Source: Sepioteuthis lessoniana
Taxonomy: Eukaryota > Mollusca > Cephalopoda > Myopsida > Loliginidae
Length of the DNA: 64,000 nt
Assembly: GCA_963585895.1 (NCBI GenBank)
Contig: OY757947.1
Span: 37,423,450 to 37,487,449, forward strand
Direction of reading: 5' to 3'
The position numbers and the translations under genes were made by a program. Positions 44,292 to 57,270 of the stretch are shown here, piece by piece (within the stretch, counting starts at the first letter, position 1; each line of letters opens with the position of its first letter). The notes beneath the pieces were generated by a model that saw only the letters and a list, made by a program, of their open reading frames with translations, had not been told where the DNA came from and searched no databases.

Positions 44292-47200
44292 ATGCGAGGG
44301 TTAAGTTATAGTAAGTATTCTTCCATGTTTACCTTTAACTGGGATATAGAGCATGTCAAATGGGATTAGGGATAGCAAACTAGACTAACATTCAAAAGTG
44401 AGTTTGAGTCCAACTGGGTGTAGATTGTTCTAATTCCATTTACCATAAACGGGTACAAGGGTTAAGCTATTGTAAATATTCTTTGCTATTTACCTGCACT
44501 TAGGATATAGGGCATCTCACGTTGGGTAAGTGTTAGTAAGTCAGACAAACAAACCTTGACAAGTGAGTTTGAGTCTCACTGAATGATGTTTCTTCTAATT
44601 CCATTAACCATTCCCAGGTACAAGGGTTAGGCTAATGTAAGTATTCTTTTCTTTTTACCTGTGGTTGGGATATTCGGCATGTCAAATGGGGTTATAGTTA
44701 GAAATTAGACTAACATACCTTCACAACCGAGTTTGAGTCTCACTGGGTGTAATTCATTTCTACTTCCATCAACTGTAAACGGGTACAAAAGTTAAGCTAT
44801 TGTAAGTATTCATTGCTATTTACATGTAGTTGGGATATAGGGCATCTTGAGTGGGGTTTGGGTTAGCAAGCTAGCTTAACAAACCTTCACAATGGGTGTA
44901 ATTTTTCCTAATTCCATTAACCATGCCCCGATACAATGGTTAAGCTATTGAAAGTATTCTATGCTATTTAGCAGTAGCTGGAATGGAAAGCATCTTAAGT
45001 TAGAAATATAGACTAACAAACCTTCACAAGTGAGTTTGAGTCCCATTGTGTGTAGTTTGTTCTATTTTCATTAATTATTAACAGGTAATAAGGGTTATGC
45101 TATTGTAAGAGGGTTAAGAGTTAGCAGGCCTGACTAATAAACATTTAAATGGGAGTATGACTCATTTCGTGTACTTTGTTCTAAATACATGAACCATAAA
45201 CGGGTACAAGTGTTTAGCTATTGTAAGTATTCTCTCTAATTTACATTTAGTCGGGATATGGGCCATCAAGTGGGCTTTTAGTTAGTATTCTAGGCCAGTG
45301 AACTTTCGCAAGTGAATTTGAGTCTCATTATGTGTAGTTTGTTCTACTTCCATTAACTACTAACCGGTACAAGGGTTAGGCTATTGTAAGTATTCTTTGC
45401 TGTTTGTCTGGATTTAAGATATAAGGCATGTCAAGTGGGGTTATAGTTCGCAAGTAGATTAATAAACGTTTAAAAGTGAGTATGGGTCTCATTGAGTGTG
45501 GTTTATTCTACTTCTATTAACCTTGCCCGGGTACAAGTGTTAAGGTATTGTAAGTATTCTTTGCTGTTTACTTGTAATTGGAATATAGGACATGTCAAGT
45601 GGGGTTATTTTAAGCAAGCTACACAAACAAACCTTCACAAGTGAATTCGATTTTCATTGTGTGTAGTTTGTTTTACTTCCATTAACTATTAACAAGTACA
45701 AGGTTAAAGCTATTGCCAGTATTGCTTGCTAATTACCTGTAGTTGGGATATAGAGCATGTGAAGTTGGGTTAGGAAGTTATACAAACACACGTTACTTGT
45801 GCTTTATAGTCTCATTTCATGCACTTTGTTCTAATTACATTAACCATAAACGGGAACAAGTGTTAATCTATTGTAAGTATTCTTTCTCATTTACCTGTAG
45901 TTAGAATAAAGGCCATCTCTATATCAGCAAACCTTCACAGGTGAGTTTCAGTCTCATTGTGTGTAGTTTGGTCTACTTCCATTAACTATTAACAGGTATA
46001 AGAGTTAAGGTATTGTAGATATTCTTTGCTATTTACCTTTAGGTGGGATATAGGGCATGTCAATCGAGTTAGGGTGAGCAAGTTAGACTAACAAATTTTC
46101 ACAGGTGAGTTTGAGTCTCATTGGATGTTGCTTCTACTAATTCCATTAAACCATACCCTGGTACAAGTGTAAAGCTATTATAAGTATTCTTTGTTAATTA
46201 CATGTAGGTGGAATAGAAGGGATCTCCAGTGGGGTTATTGTCAACAAACTAGACCAACAAACCTTCAAAAGTCAGTATGAGTCTCATTTCGTGTGGTTTG
46301 TTCTTATCTTATAAAAAATAAACGGATACAAGTGTTAAACTATTGAAAGTATTCTCTCTTATTTACCTTTAGTTGGGATATAGGCCATCTCAAGTAGGCT
46401 TTATTTCGTATTCTAGACCAGTAAACCTTCGCAAGTGAATTTGAGCCTCATTATGTGTAGTTTGTTCTACTTCCATAAACTACTAACCGGTACAAGGGTT
46501 AGGCTATTGTAAGTATTCTTTGCTTTTTGCCTGTACTTGGGATATAAGGTATGTCAAGTGGGGTTATAGTTAGCAATAGACTAATAAACGTTTAAATGTG
46601 AGTATGAGTCTCATTCAGTGTAGTTTGTTCAACTTCTATTAATCTTGCCCGGTTACAAGTGTTAAGGTATTGTAAGTGTTCTTTGCTGTTTATTTATAAT
46701 TGGGATATAGGGCATGTCAAGTGGGGTTATTTTATGCAAGCTATACTAACAAACCTTCACAAGAGAGTTTGAGTTTCATTGTGTGTAGTTTATTTTACTT
46801 CTAGTGAGTTATAGTCTCATTTTATGCAGTTTGTTCTAAATACATTAACCATAAACGGGTACAACTGTTAAGCTATTCGAAGTATTCTTTCTTATATACC
46901 TTAAGTTGGGATATTGGCCATCTCAAGTGAGGTAAGGGTTCGTAACCTAGACTATCAAACCTTCACAAGTAAGTTTTAGTCTCATTAGGTGTAGTTTGTT
47001 CTCATTCCATAAACTCTAAGTGGGTACAAGTCTTAATATAATGTAAGTATTTTTGCTATTTGACTGTAAGGGCATGTCCAGTATGTTTTTTAGCTGGCTA
47101 TCCTAAAAAACCTTCACGAGTAAGTTTGAGTCTCAATTCGTGTAGATTGTTCTAATTAGATTAAAAATACCCAGTTACAAGTGTTAACCCATTGAATGCA

Positions 47201-50200
47201 TTCTTTTTTTTATTTAACTTTAGCTGAGATATAGGGCATGTCAAGTGGGGTAAGGGTTGAGTCTCATTAGGTGTACTTGGTTCTAATCTTGAGTGGGGTT
47301 GTAATTAACCTGCTCAACCAGCAAACCTTCATAACTGTGTTTGCGTGACATTGTGTGTAGTTTGTTCAACTTCCATTAACTATGAACAAGTGTAAGGTTA
47401 AAGTTATTGTAAGTATTTGCTATTTACCTGTAGTTAAGATATAGGGCATGTCAAGTGGGGTAATATTTAGCAAGCTAGATAAACAAACCTTCACAAGTGA
47501 GTTTGGATGTACTTTGTTCTAATTCTATTAATCATAAGCTGGTACAAGGGTTAAGCTATATTAAGTATTCTTAGCTATTTACGTGTAGTTGGGATATAAG
47601 GCATGTCTAGTGGGGTTATAGTTAGCCAGCTAGATTAACAAACCTTTGCAAGTGTGTTTGAGTATCATTGGGTGCAGTTTCCTCGAATTCCATTAAACAT
47701 AAACAGGTACAAGGTTAAAGCTATTGTAAGCTTTCTTTCTTATTTACCTTCGGTTGGGATATAGGGCAACTCAAGTGGGGGTTATTTTAGCAAGCTAGAC
47801 TAATAAACCTTGACAAGTGGTATGAGTCCCAGTGTGTGTAGTTTGTTTTAATTCAATTAATCATAAACGGGTACAAGTGTTAAGGTATTGTAAGTATTAT
47901 TTGCTATTTACTAGTAGTTGAGATATAGGGTATGGCAAGTGGGTTATAGGTAGTAATCCAGACCCGAAAACCTTAATAAGTGAGTTTGCGTCTCGTTGTG
48001 TGTAGTTTGTTCTTTTCCCATTAAACATAAACGGGTATTCTTTCTTTTTCCTTTGTATGTCATCTCGTGTAAGTTTATATTTAGCAAATTAGACCTAGAA
48101 AACTTCACGAGTGAGTTTGCGTCTCATTATGTGTAGTTTGTTCTACTTCCATTAACTATGAACAAGTACAAGGTTAAAGATATTGTACGTATTCTTTGCT
48201 ATTTACCTGTAGTTGAGATATAGGGCATGTCAAGAGAGGTTACGTTAGGAAGCTCTACACACAAACCGCAGAAATGAGTTCGTATCTTATTGGGTGTAGT
48301 TTGTTCTAATTCCATTAACTATTACCAGGTATAAGGGTTAAGATATTGTAAGTATGCTTTGCCATTTACCTGTAGTTGGGATATAAAACATGTCAAGTAG
48401 AGTTAGGGTTAGCAAGCTAGCCTAACCAAGCTTTATAAATCAGTATGAGTCTCTTTGTGTGTAGTTAGTTCTAATTCCATTAACCATAAAAGGATACAAT
48501 GGTTATGTTATTGTAAACAGTCTTTCTTGTTTACTTTTAGTTGCGACATAAACCATCTCGCATGGGGTAAATGTTAGCAACTTAGATTATCAAACGAGGC
48601 AAGTGTTAGCAAAGTCGACTAATAAACCTTCACAAGTTAGTTTGAGTCTCATTGGATGTTTTTTCTTCTAATTCCATTCACCATACCCTGGTAGAAGTGT
48701 TAACCTATTGTAAGTATTCTCTGCTATTTACCGTAACTGGAATAGAGGATACCTCGAGTGGGGTTATAATTAACAAGCTATACTAACAAACCTTAAGAAG
48801 TCGGTATGAGTCTTATTGGTGTAGTTTGTTGTAATTCCATTAACTATTTACAGACACAAGGGTTAATCTATTGAAAGTATTCTTTTCTATTTACCTGTAG
48901 TTGGAATATAGGGCATGTCAAGTTTGGTTTGGGTAAGCAAGCTATTCTAATAATCCTCAGAAACGAGTTTGAAATAAATACATCAACCTTGATTGAATAC
49001 AAGCGTTAAGCTATTGTAAGTATTCTTTCTTTATTACCTTTAATAGGGATATTAGCCATCTCAGGTGGGGTTTTTGTTAGCATGCTAGACCAGTAACTCT
49101 TCACAAGTTAGCTCGAGTCACATTGAATGTATTTTCGTCTATTTCCAATAAGCATAAACGGGTACATGGGTAAAGCTATTGGAAGTATTCTTTGCTATTT
49201 ACCTGTACTTGGGGTATAGGGCATGTCAAGTGGGATTATTTAATCAAGCTAGACTAATGAACGTTTAAAAGTGAGTATCAGTCTCATTGTGTGTATTTTG
49301 TTCTACTTGTGTTAACCTTGCCCGGTTACAAGGGTTAAGTTATTGTAAATATTCTTTGCTATGTGCCTGTATTTGGGATATAAGGCATGTCAAGTTGAGT
49401 TATGGTCAGCAAGCTACACTAATAAATGTTTAAAAGTGAGTATGAGTCTCATTGTGTGTAGTTTGTTCGACTTCTATTAACCTTGCCCGGGTATAGTATT
49501 TTTTACTTCCATTAAAAATGAACAAGTACAAGGTTAAGGTTATTGCCAGTATTCCTTGTTATTTACCTTTAGTTGGGATATAGGTCATCTCAAGTTAGCA
49601 GTAAATCTTCACAAGTGAGCTTGAGTCTCACTGTCTGTAGTTTGTTCTGCTTCCATTTAATATTAACGAGTACAAGGGTAAAGCTATTGTAAGTGTCCTT
49701 TGCTATTTACCTGTAGTTGGGATGTAGGGCATCTCGAGTTTGGTTGTAGTTAGAAGGATAGACTAATAAAGGTTTAAAAGTGAGTATGAGTATCATTCGG
49801 TGTAGTTTGTTCTGATTCTATTTACCTTGCACAAGTATAATTGTTAAGGTATTGTATGCATTCATAACTATTTATTTGTCTTTATGATATAAAGCATGTT
49901 AAGTGGTTTTATTTTCAGCAAGCTATACAAATAAACCTTTACAAGTGAGTTTCAGTCCCATTGGGTGTACTTTGTTCTACTTCCATTAGTAATTAACAGG
50001 TACAAGGTTAAAACGATTGTAAGTATTCTTAGCTATTTACCTACAGTTGGGAAATAGGGCATGTCAAGTTGGGTTAGGATTAGATAGCTATACTAACAAA
50101 CATCAGAAATGAGTTTGAATCTCATTGAGTGTAGATTGTTCTAATTCCATTACCATAAACCAGTACAAGGGTTAAGCTATTTTAAGTATTCTTTCTTCTT

Positions 50201-53200
50201 TACGAGTGGGATTATAGTTAGCCAGCTAGACCTGCATACCTTCCAAATGAATTTGAGTTTCATTGGGTGTAATTTGTTCTACTTCCAATAACTATTAACA
50301 GCAACAAGGTTAAAGCTATTGTAAGTAATCTTTTCTATTTACCTGTACTTGAGATATTCGACATGTCAAGTGAGGTTATAGGTAGCAAGCTAGACTAATA
50401 AACCTACAAAAGTAAGTATGAGTTTCATGGGTGTAGTTTGTTCTAAATACATTAACTATAAACGGGTACAAGTGTCCCGCTATTGTAAGTATTCCATGCT
50501 ACTTACCTTTAGTTGGGATATAAAGCATGTTAATGGGAGTTGAGTTAGCAAGCTGAACTAACAAACCTTCACAAGTGAGTTTGGGTCTCATTGTGTGTAG
50601 TTTGTTCCACTTCTATTAACAGGTACTGTTACAGCTATTGTAAGTATTCTTTGCTATTTACCTGTAGTTCGGATATAGAGCATCTCGAATAGTGTTGTGG
50701 TTAGAAAGATGGACTAATAAACATATAAAAGTGAGTATGAGTTTCATGTGTGTAGTTTGTTCTAATTCCATTGATAATTAACAGGTACAAGGTTAAAACT
50801 ATTGTAAGTATTCTTTACTATTTATCTGTAGTTGGGATATAGAGCATCTCGAATAGTGTTGTGGTTAGAAAGATGGACTAATAAACATATAAAAGTGAGT
50901 ATGAGTTTCATGTGTGTAGTTTGTTCTAATTCCATTGATAATTAACAGGTACAAGTGAAAGATGGACTAATAAACATATAAAAGTGAGTATGAGTATCAT
51001 TGGGTGTAGTTTGTTCGAATTCTATTAACTTTGCACGAGTACAATTGCTGAGGCATTGTATGTATTCGTTGCTTTTTATTTGTACTTGGGATAGAGAGCA
51101 TGTTAAGTAGTCTTATTTTTAGCAAGCTATACAAATAAACATTTACAAGTGAGTTTCAGTCCGATTGGGTGTACTTTGTTCTACTTCCATTAATAATTAA
51201 CAGGTACAAGGTTAAAACTATTGTAAGTATTCTTTGCTATTTATCTGTAGTTGGGATATCGGACTTGTCAAGTGGAGTTCAGGTTTGTAAGTTAGACATA
51301 CAAAACTTCACAAATGAGTATGAGTCTCATTGGTTGTACTTTTTTCTAATCTTATTAAACATACAGAGGAACCAGGGTAAAGCTATTGGAAGTATTCTTT
51401 TCTATGTGCCTATAGTTGGAATATAGGGCGTGTCCAGTGGAGTTATTATTAGCAAGCTATACTAACGAAACTTGACTAGTGAGTTTGAGTCTCTTAGTGT
51501 GTGGTTTATTATAATTTCAATAACTATATCCGGGTACAAGGGTTAAGCTATTGTAACTATCCCTCACTATTTACCTTTAGTTGGTATATAGGGCATGTCA
51601 AGTCGGGATATAGTTAGCAACCTAGACTAAAACCTTTATAAGTGAGTCTCATTGGGTGTTGTTTGTTCTCCTTTGATTAACCCTTAACGGATACATGTGT
51701 TAAGCTATTGTAAGTATTCTTTCTTGTTTAACTTTTAATCGGGATATAGGACATCTCGCGTGAGGTAAGTGTTAGCAAAGTCGACTAATAAACCTTCACA
51801 AGTTAGTTTGAGTCTCATTGGATGTTTTTTCTTCTAATTCCATTCTCCATACCGTGGTAGAAGTGTTAACCTATTGTAAGTATTCTCTGCTATTTACCGT
51901 AACTGGAATAGAGGATGATACCTCGAGTGGGATTATAATTAACAAGCTATACTAAAAATCCTGAAAAAGTCAGTATGAGTCTTATTGGTGTAGTTTATTG
52001 TAATTCCATTAACTATTTACAGACACAAGGGTTAAGCTATTGAAAGTATTCTTTGCTATTTACCTGTAGTTGGGATATAGGGCATGTCAAGTTTGGTTAG
52101 GGTAAGCAAGCTATTCTAACAATCCTCAGAAACAAGTTTGAATCTTATTGAGAGTAGATTGTTCTAATTCTATTACCATAACCGGTACAAGTGTTAAGCT
52201 ATGTTAAGTATTCTTTCTTCTTTACGAGTGGGGTTATAGTTAGCCAGCTAGACCTGCATACCTTTCCAAATGAATTTGAGTCTCATTGTGAGTAGTTTGT
52301 TCTACTTCCAATAACTATTAACAGGTATACGGGTTAAGCTATTGTAAGTATTCTTTGCTATTTATCTGTACTTGGGATATTCGACATGCCAAGTGAGGTT
52401 AGAGGTAGCAAGCTAGACCAATAAACCTACAAATGTAATTATGAGTTTCATGGGTGTAGTTTGTTCTAAATACTTTAAGCATAAACGGGTACAAGTGTCT
52501 TGCTATTGTAAGTATTCAATGCTTTTTACCTTTAGTTGGGATATAAAGCATGTCAAATGGGAGTAGATTTAGCAAGCTAGACTAACAAACCTTCACAAGT
52601 GAGTTTGAGTCTCATTGTGTGTAGTTTGTTCTACATCCATTAACTATTAATAGATACAAGGGTTAAGCTATTGTAAGTATTCTTTGCTATTTACCTGTAG
52701 TTGAGATATGAAACATGTCATGTGGTGTTATAGTTAGCAAGCTATACTAAAAAAACACAAGTGAGTTTGAGTATCATTGGGTTTAGTTTGTTCTAATTCT
52801 ATCAACCATAAACGGGAACAAGTGTTAAGCTATTGAATGTATTCTTTTTTATGTACCGTTATTTGGGATATAGGCCATCTCCAGTGGGCTTAGAGGTAGC
52901 ATGCTAGACCAGCAAACCTTCATAAGTGAGTTTTAGTCTCATTGTGTGTAGTTTGTTCTTCTTCCATTAACTATTAACAGGTACAAGGGTTAAGCTATTG
53001 TAAGTATTCTTTTCTATTTAGCTGTAGTTGGGATGTATTGCATGTCAAGTGGGGTTATACTTGGCCAGCAAGATTGATAAACCTTCAAAAGCGAGTATGA
53101 GTCTCACTGAGTGTTGTCTGTTCTAATTCCATTAACCATTAACGGGTAAAAGTGTTTCGCTATTGTAAGTATTCTTTCTTATATACCTTTAGTTGGGATA

Positions 53201-53221
53201 TAGGGCATCTTGAGTGATGTT

Positions 53222-54482
53222 AGGTTGGTTGGTTGGGTTTTATGGCATATCAATCTTTGTAGGTTGTTTAACGCTAAATCCGTTTTTACGCAAATAGTGA
53301 GTTCTGTTTCAAACAATTCAGTTTAGCATGAGTACACTGTTTCATCATCATCATCATGTCGTGCCGCCAGCACGAATATCCCTTACCCTCTCTCGCCACT
53401 TCTCCCTATTATTCATCGCCTCTGGCAGGTCTTCAGGGTTACATCCTGTGTCCTCACATAGCTGCTGTATGTAAGTTTGAGCGGGTCGTCCTGCTTTTGC
53501 TTGGCCATATGTGGGGGTCCATTGTCAAAACCATATCTATTTCAAGGTTTTCAGTTTATTCAGACAGTTCTAATTCACCTAATTCAGTTTAATATAAGTA
53601 TAGATTTTGTTTACACACAGTTAAATGTCAAAACAATTCTATATATAACAATTCAGTTTCAATGTCAAAAACAGTTCCAAGTCAATTAATTGAGTTTAGC
53701 ATAAGCACGCAGTTTAAATGTAAGTACATTTTAATTGTCAAAAACATTTCTATTTCAAGCTATTCAGTTTAGTTAAACAGTTTTATTTCAAACAATTCAA
53801 TTTAACATAAGTACGCAGTTTTTTCTATTTAACCCATGGATAATGCCCTAGCAGTTGCTACCATTCCGGGCCAGTGTGAACCTGGGAGCAATGGCAATGA
53901 AGAGGTGCTCTGCATTCCCTAAAGCCCCACCAACACTGGAACCTCACCATGAGAATTTTAGTGTCATATCCAGGACACTCGTTGAGGGGTTCTTACCCCT
54001 CTTCAGGGGTGCAGTCGGTGTATTCTACAGTCCCATACACAGAGTTAAATTTCAAAACAGTTTTATTTTAGATAATGTAGTTTAGAACAAGTTCACTGTT
54101 TAGACGTCAAAAACGTTCTATTTCGAGCAATTCAGTTTAGCATAAGTCCACAGTTTAGATGTCAAAACAGTTCTATTTTCAACTATTCAGTTTAGTATAA
54201 ATACGCAGTTTAAATGCAAACGACAGTAAAGTCAAGAAATCATGGTTTAGTTCTATTTAACCCATAGATAGGACCCTTATCAGGTGCTACCACTGGGCTG
54301 AGTGGATCTAAGGGCGATGGGAATGAAGGGGTACACCGCATTTCCCAAAGCTCCAGCATTATTGGAATCTCACCGTCAGATTGTTTAGTGTCATATTCAG
54401 GACTATCGTTAGGAGTGGGGGGGTCTCACTCCTCTGTAGGGGAGCTGTCGGTATATTCTACAGCTCCAGCCGACTGGAGATG
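53222..54482 (+). repeat. Family R element inserted in the satellite
   Basis: Head at 53226-53290, minisatellite core, tail 1 at about 53832-54030, more core, tail 2 at about 54245-54480. Apart from a LINE fragment at 53344-53522 it has the same order and size as 10620-11632. Satellite resumes at 54484 in the same orientation and phase region (GAGTGATGTTAG before, GATGAGTGGGGTAAG after), so this is a clean insertion. Confidence 0.8.
53344..53522 (-). mobile_element. 5'-truncated fragment of the RTE-like LINE
   Basis: On the minus strand it is the last about 180 bp of the same LINE as at 28180-28360, ending in (TGA)n. It sits within the R core, giving a three-level nest: satellite, then R, then LINE. 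Confidence 0.8.
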
Positions 54483-54483
54483 A

Positions 54484-54640
54484 GTGGGGTAAGTGTTAGC
54501 AAGCTAGACAAACAAACCTTCGCAAAGTTTAAGTGAGTTTAAGTCTCATTGGGTTTAGTTTGTTCTAATTCCATTAACCCTACCTGGGTACAAATGTTAA
54601 GCTATTGTAAGTATTCTTTATTATTTACCTCTCGTTTGTA
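54484..54640 (+). repeat. Last satellite monomer
   Basis: One monomer (GGGGTAAGTGTTAGCAAGC to AAGTATTCTTTATTATTTACC) resumes after the R insertion, with a 14-bp internal duplication (AAGTTTAAGTGAG). Confidence 0.8.
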
Positions 54641-55265
54641 TTGCCTTAAGAATTCACTTAAAACCAAACGCCAATATTCGTTATTCCATGTATCCTGCTG
54701 TGAATTTTTGAGACTTATAATCTTAATGTCTCCATCAAGCCATGAGATACTACTGTTATAACAAAACTTACTTGCAATTGCATAATATATGCGTATTGGC
54801 GTTCAGCAGTCCAATCAAAAATATAGTTTGCTGGCAGGTTTATCTATTTTAGCCTGAAGTATTGTTTTCGTATCTATTGATTTCTTTTTAGAAAGAATAT
54901 TTTAGTAGCAAATAAATTCTTTAAAAATAAAGAAACAGGATTTTTTAAAGTTATTTACAAGATTTAGTTTAACAATTAACTTGTTTGAATAAGAAATGAA
55001 AAATAATTTGATTTTTGTTTTCACTTTTAATTAAACTTTCCTTTCCCGTTTGGCAACAGAGAAGGAAGTCCTCCTGAGATGTGCAAATCATTTTGATTTT
55101 TTTTCTGCTAATTTATTTTCTTTAACAATTTTTTTTTTTTCATATTCTTTTTTTCGATTGATCAACTTGTTTTCGACTTTAATATTTTGTCAGATTATAT
55201 TCTGACTATAATTTGAAAACATTGTTTTGATTGTAATATTTTTTCATTTTATAATTTGCATATTA
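54640..55265. other. Right flank of satellite array
   Basis: AT-rich; includes the stretch shared with 41020-41130. No gene. Confidence 0.5.
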
Positions 55266-55620
55266 AACATTGTGGGCTATTTAATGCCAAATCCTCTTTA
55301 TACATATATATATATCAACTATATATGATTTGCTTTGCTTGGGTTTTGTGATTTATCAACCAGTGTAGGTTATTTAATGCCAAATCCTTTTTATACATAC
55401 ATATTTGATATATATGATTTGTTAACTTAAGTCAACAAAGTTAAATAGTTCCAAGCGTTGCTATGTATCACTATCAATTCAATTATTCCCCGAAGCTCCA
55501 GCATTGCTGGAATCTAGCTATCAGATTGTTTAGTGTCATATCCAGGACACTCGTTGGAGAGAGTCTTACTCCTCTGCAGAGATGCAGTCGGTGTATTTTA
55601 CAGCCCCAGCCGGCTGGGAT
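55265..55620 (+). repeat. R-family fragments: two heads and one tail
   Basis: Heads at about 55270-55300 and 55345-55395 (..GGTTATTTAATGCCAAATCC) and a tail at 55480-55618 ending CAGCCCCAGCCGGCTGGG. Confidence 0.7.
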
Positions 55621-55954
55621 ATGTAATTTTAAATAAATAATATATATCATCCTGTAGTTGTTTTTAATTAGGTAAGTTATTCTAATATTACATTAAAACA
55701 TAAATACTAGCAACCGGAAGGTACCCATGTTTTTGCTAGTTTATCATTATGGAGATTATCTGTCTTTCTGTAACCGAAACTACGTCACCCACCGATGTCA
55801 CATTTCCCTTTTGTCATTTACGTTTTATTCTTAGTAATTATTAAATAATCCCTTAATCGTAATTAGCGTCTTATTTCTTGTCTATGTTACTTAAAGTCCG
55901 AGTTATAAATTCGTTTAAAATGCTGCAATGTTTGTTATTTATCACGATTGTAGT
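55620..55954. other. Intergenic DNA, no feature supported
   Basis: No repeat partner or coding frame recognised in this interval. Confidence 0.4.
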
Positions 55955-56030
55955 TCAAATGCGCTAACGGTGATATCGCAGTCCAGTACGTTGGCCACTA
56001 CGCCATAGAGGCCCACGCACTGCAATGAAT
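55955..56030 (-). repeat. tRNA-like remnant
   Basis: The minus strand has a perfect A box (TGGCGTAGTGG) in GGCCTCTATGGCGTAGTGG, but only a weak B-box-like ATTTGAACTAC. Probably the head of a decayed SINE and not a functional tRNA, as no cloverleaf closes. Confidence 0.35.
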
Positions 56031-56102
56031 GTGATACATCACTGAGAAATAAAGATTTACATAATATAAGGTAAGGATAATTTGTGTGCTGATTTTAATA
56101 AA

Positions 56103-56440
56103 ATGGTTTGGTTTTATGGCATATCAACCATTTTAGTTTATTTAATGCCAAGTCCATTTTATACAAATAAACAGTTTTATTTCAAACAATTCAATTTAGC
56201 CTAAGTCAACAGTTTAGTTCTATTTGACCCATAGATAGGACCCTATCAGGTGCTACCACTCCGAGCTAGAATTGACATGGGAGCGATGATAATAAAGAGT
56301 ACTCTGCATTCCCTAAAGCTCCAACATTACTAGAGCCTCACCATCAGATTCTTTAGTGTCATATCTAGGACACTCGTTGAGTGTTACCCCTCTTCAGAGA
56401 AGCAGTCGATGTATTCTACAGTACTAACCGACTGGGCTGA
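56103..56440 (+). repeat. Family R element, short copy
   Basis: Head (TTTATGGCATATCAACC..TTATTTAATGCC), one core unit and one tail ending AACCGACTGGG; missing the second tail. Confidence 0.75.
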
Positions 56441-56790
56441 ACAAAATCGGCTTTAAAGAATAATTTCTTGGCGGTATTGATTTCTAATCTTTTTTGTTTT
56501 TTCTCAAAACCTATTAAACGCATTATTTTTTCCTTAATTGTTTAATTTTCTTTTCAAATTTGAGTGGCTGTATTACATTCACAATCTCAATTATTGAAAT
56601 TAGAACTCGGAAAAAAATAATTAGTATAAAATATTCAGAAGTTGGTTCATTAATTTTTTAAATTAAAAACCGAAAGTATATTTTCTAGAGCACCAACAAA
56701 AGAATCCATCAATGTTTCGTTGAAATCCAAGTTCATTTCCATCTCACGTAAGATTTCGGTGGTCTATACTTCTCTGTTCAGGGTGCTGCG
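56440..56790. other. Intergenic DNA, no feature supported
   Basis: AT-rich; no repeat partner or coding frame recognised. Confidence 0.4.
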
Positions 56791-56870
56791 GGTTGTGTAA
56801 TGGTTCGCATGCTAGACTAGTAAACCTGCACGAGCAAGTTCGAGTCTCATTAGGTGCCCAATTCATACGA
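56790..56870 (+). repeat. tRNA-like SINE head, relative of the satellite monomer
   Basis: GGGTTGTGTAATGGTTCGC holds an A box (TTGTGTAATGG) and AGTTCGAGTCTC is an intact B box. Between them ATGCTAGACTAGTAAACC matches the satellite's AAGCTAGACTAACAAACC. GGGTGCT and AGGTGCCC could pair as an acceptor stem with wobbles. The downstream sequence (AATTCATACGACCTTGTGCC) differs from the satellite. Likely a SINE or tRNA pseudogene related to the satellite's source. Confidence 0.55.
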
Positions 56871-57270
56871 CCTTGTGCCACATGTAAGCAAAAAGCTTAG
56901 TAAATTAATTCGTCTCTGTTCATTTGCCATTAAAAGAAATCTCGCGGATTGTGAAACAAGATTTTTTTCGTTCTGGATGGGTAGCAGAAAACAATGGTGA
57001 GATTTCCTGGGGGTTAAAGAATTGATGAATACTTTTACATGTGCTTTTTGCATGACTATAAAACAAATATTTCTGATCTTGTCCTGAGGTTTTATTATTC
57101 ACCCCCCCCAATCTTCGGAGAAAAAATTTATTACTCAAAGTTTATCATAGAGAAGATACATAACCTTAAAAAAAACTACCGAAACAAATTCAAATTCCCG
57201 ACGCTCGAAATAAACAAAAATACATTCGATATACCCAATTTTCAAAAGCCCCCCACCCACACCCCACCCT
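56870..57270. other. Intergenic DNA, no feature supported
   Basis: Overlapping short frames on both strands; none recognised. Confidence 0.4.

Larger units (their letters stand above)
41283..53222 (+). repeat. About 165-bp satellite array with tRNA-like segment
   Basis: Tandem monomers about 165 bp long. Landmarks in order: AAGCTATTGTAAGTATTC, TTTGCTATTTACCTGTAG, TTGGGATATAGGGCATGTC, AAGTGGGGTTATAGTTAGC, AAGCTAGACTAACAAACC, TTCACAAGTGAGTTTGAGTC, TCATTGGGTGTAGTTTGTTC, TAATTCCATTAACCATAAAC, GGGTACAAGGGTT. I estimate 60-70 full or partial monomers, with frequent substitutions and truncated units. The TTAGC..GAGTTTGAGTCTC part resembles a degenerate tRNA (B box GTTTGAGTC); a better form occurs singly at 56790. 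Insertions interrupt the array at 41978-42255, 42300-42850, 43640-44300 and 53222-54482. Short frames inside are accidental. Confidence 0.9.

Noticed and set aside
41283..53222. CRISPR-like array
   Set aside because: The periodic structure is a continuous 165-bp satellite in an animal genome, without short identical repeats and unique spacers.
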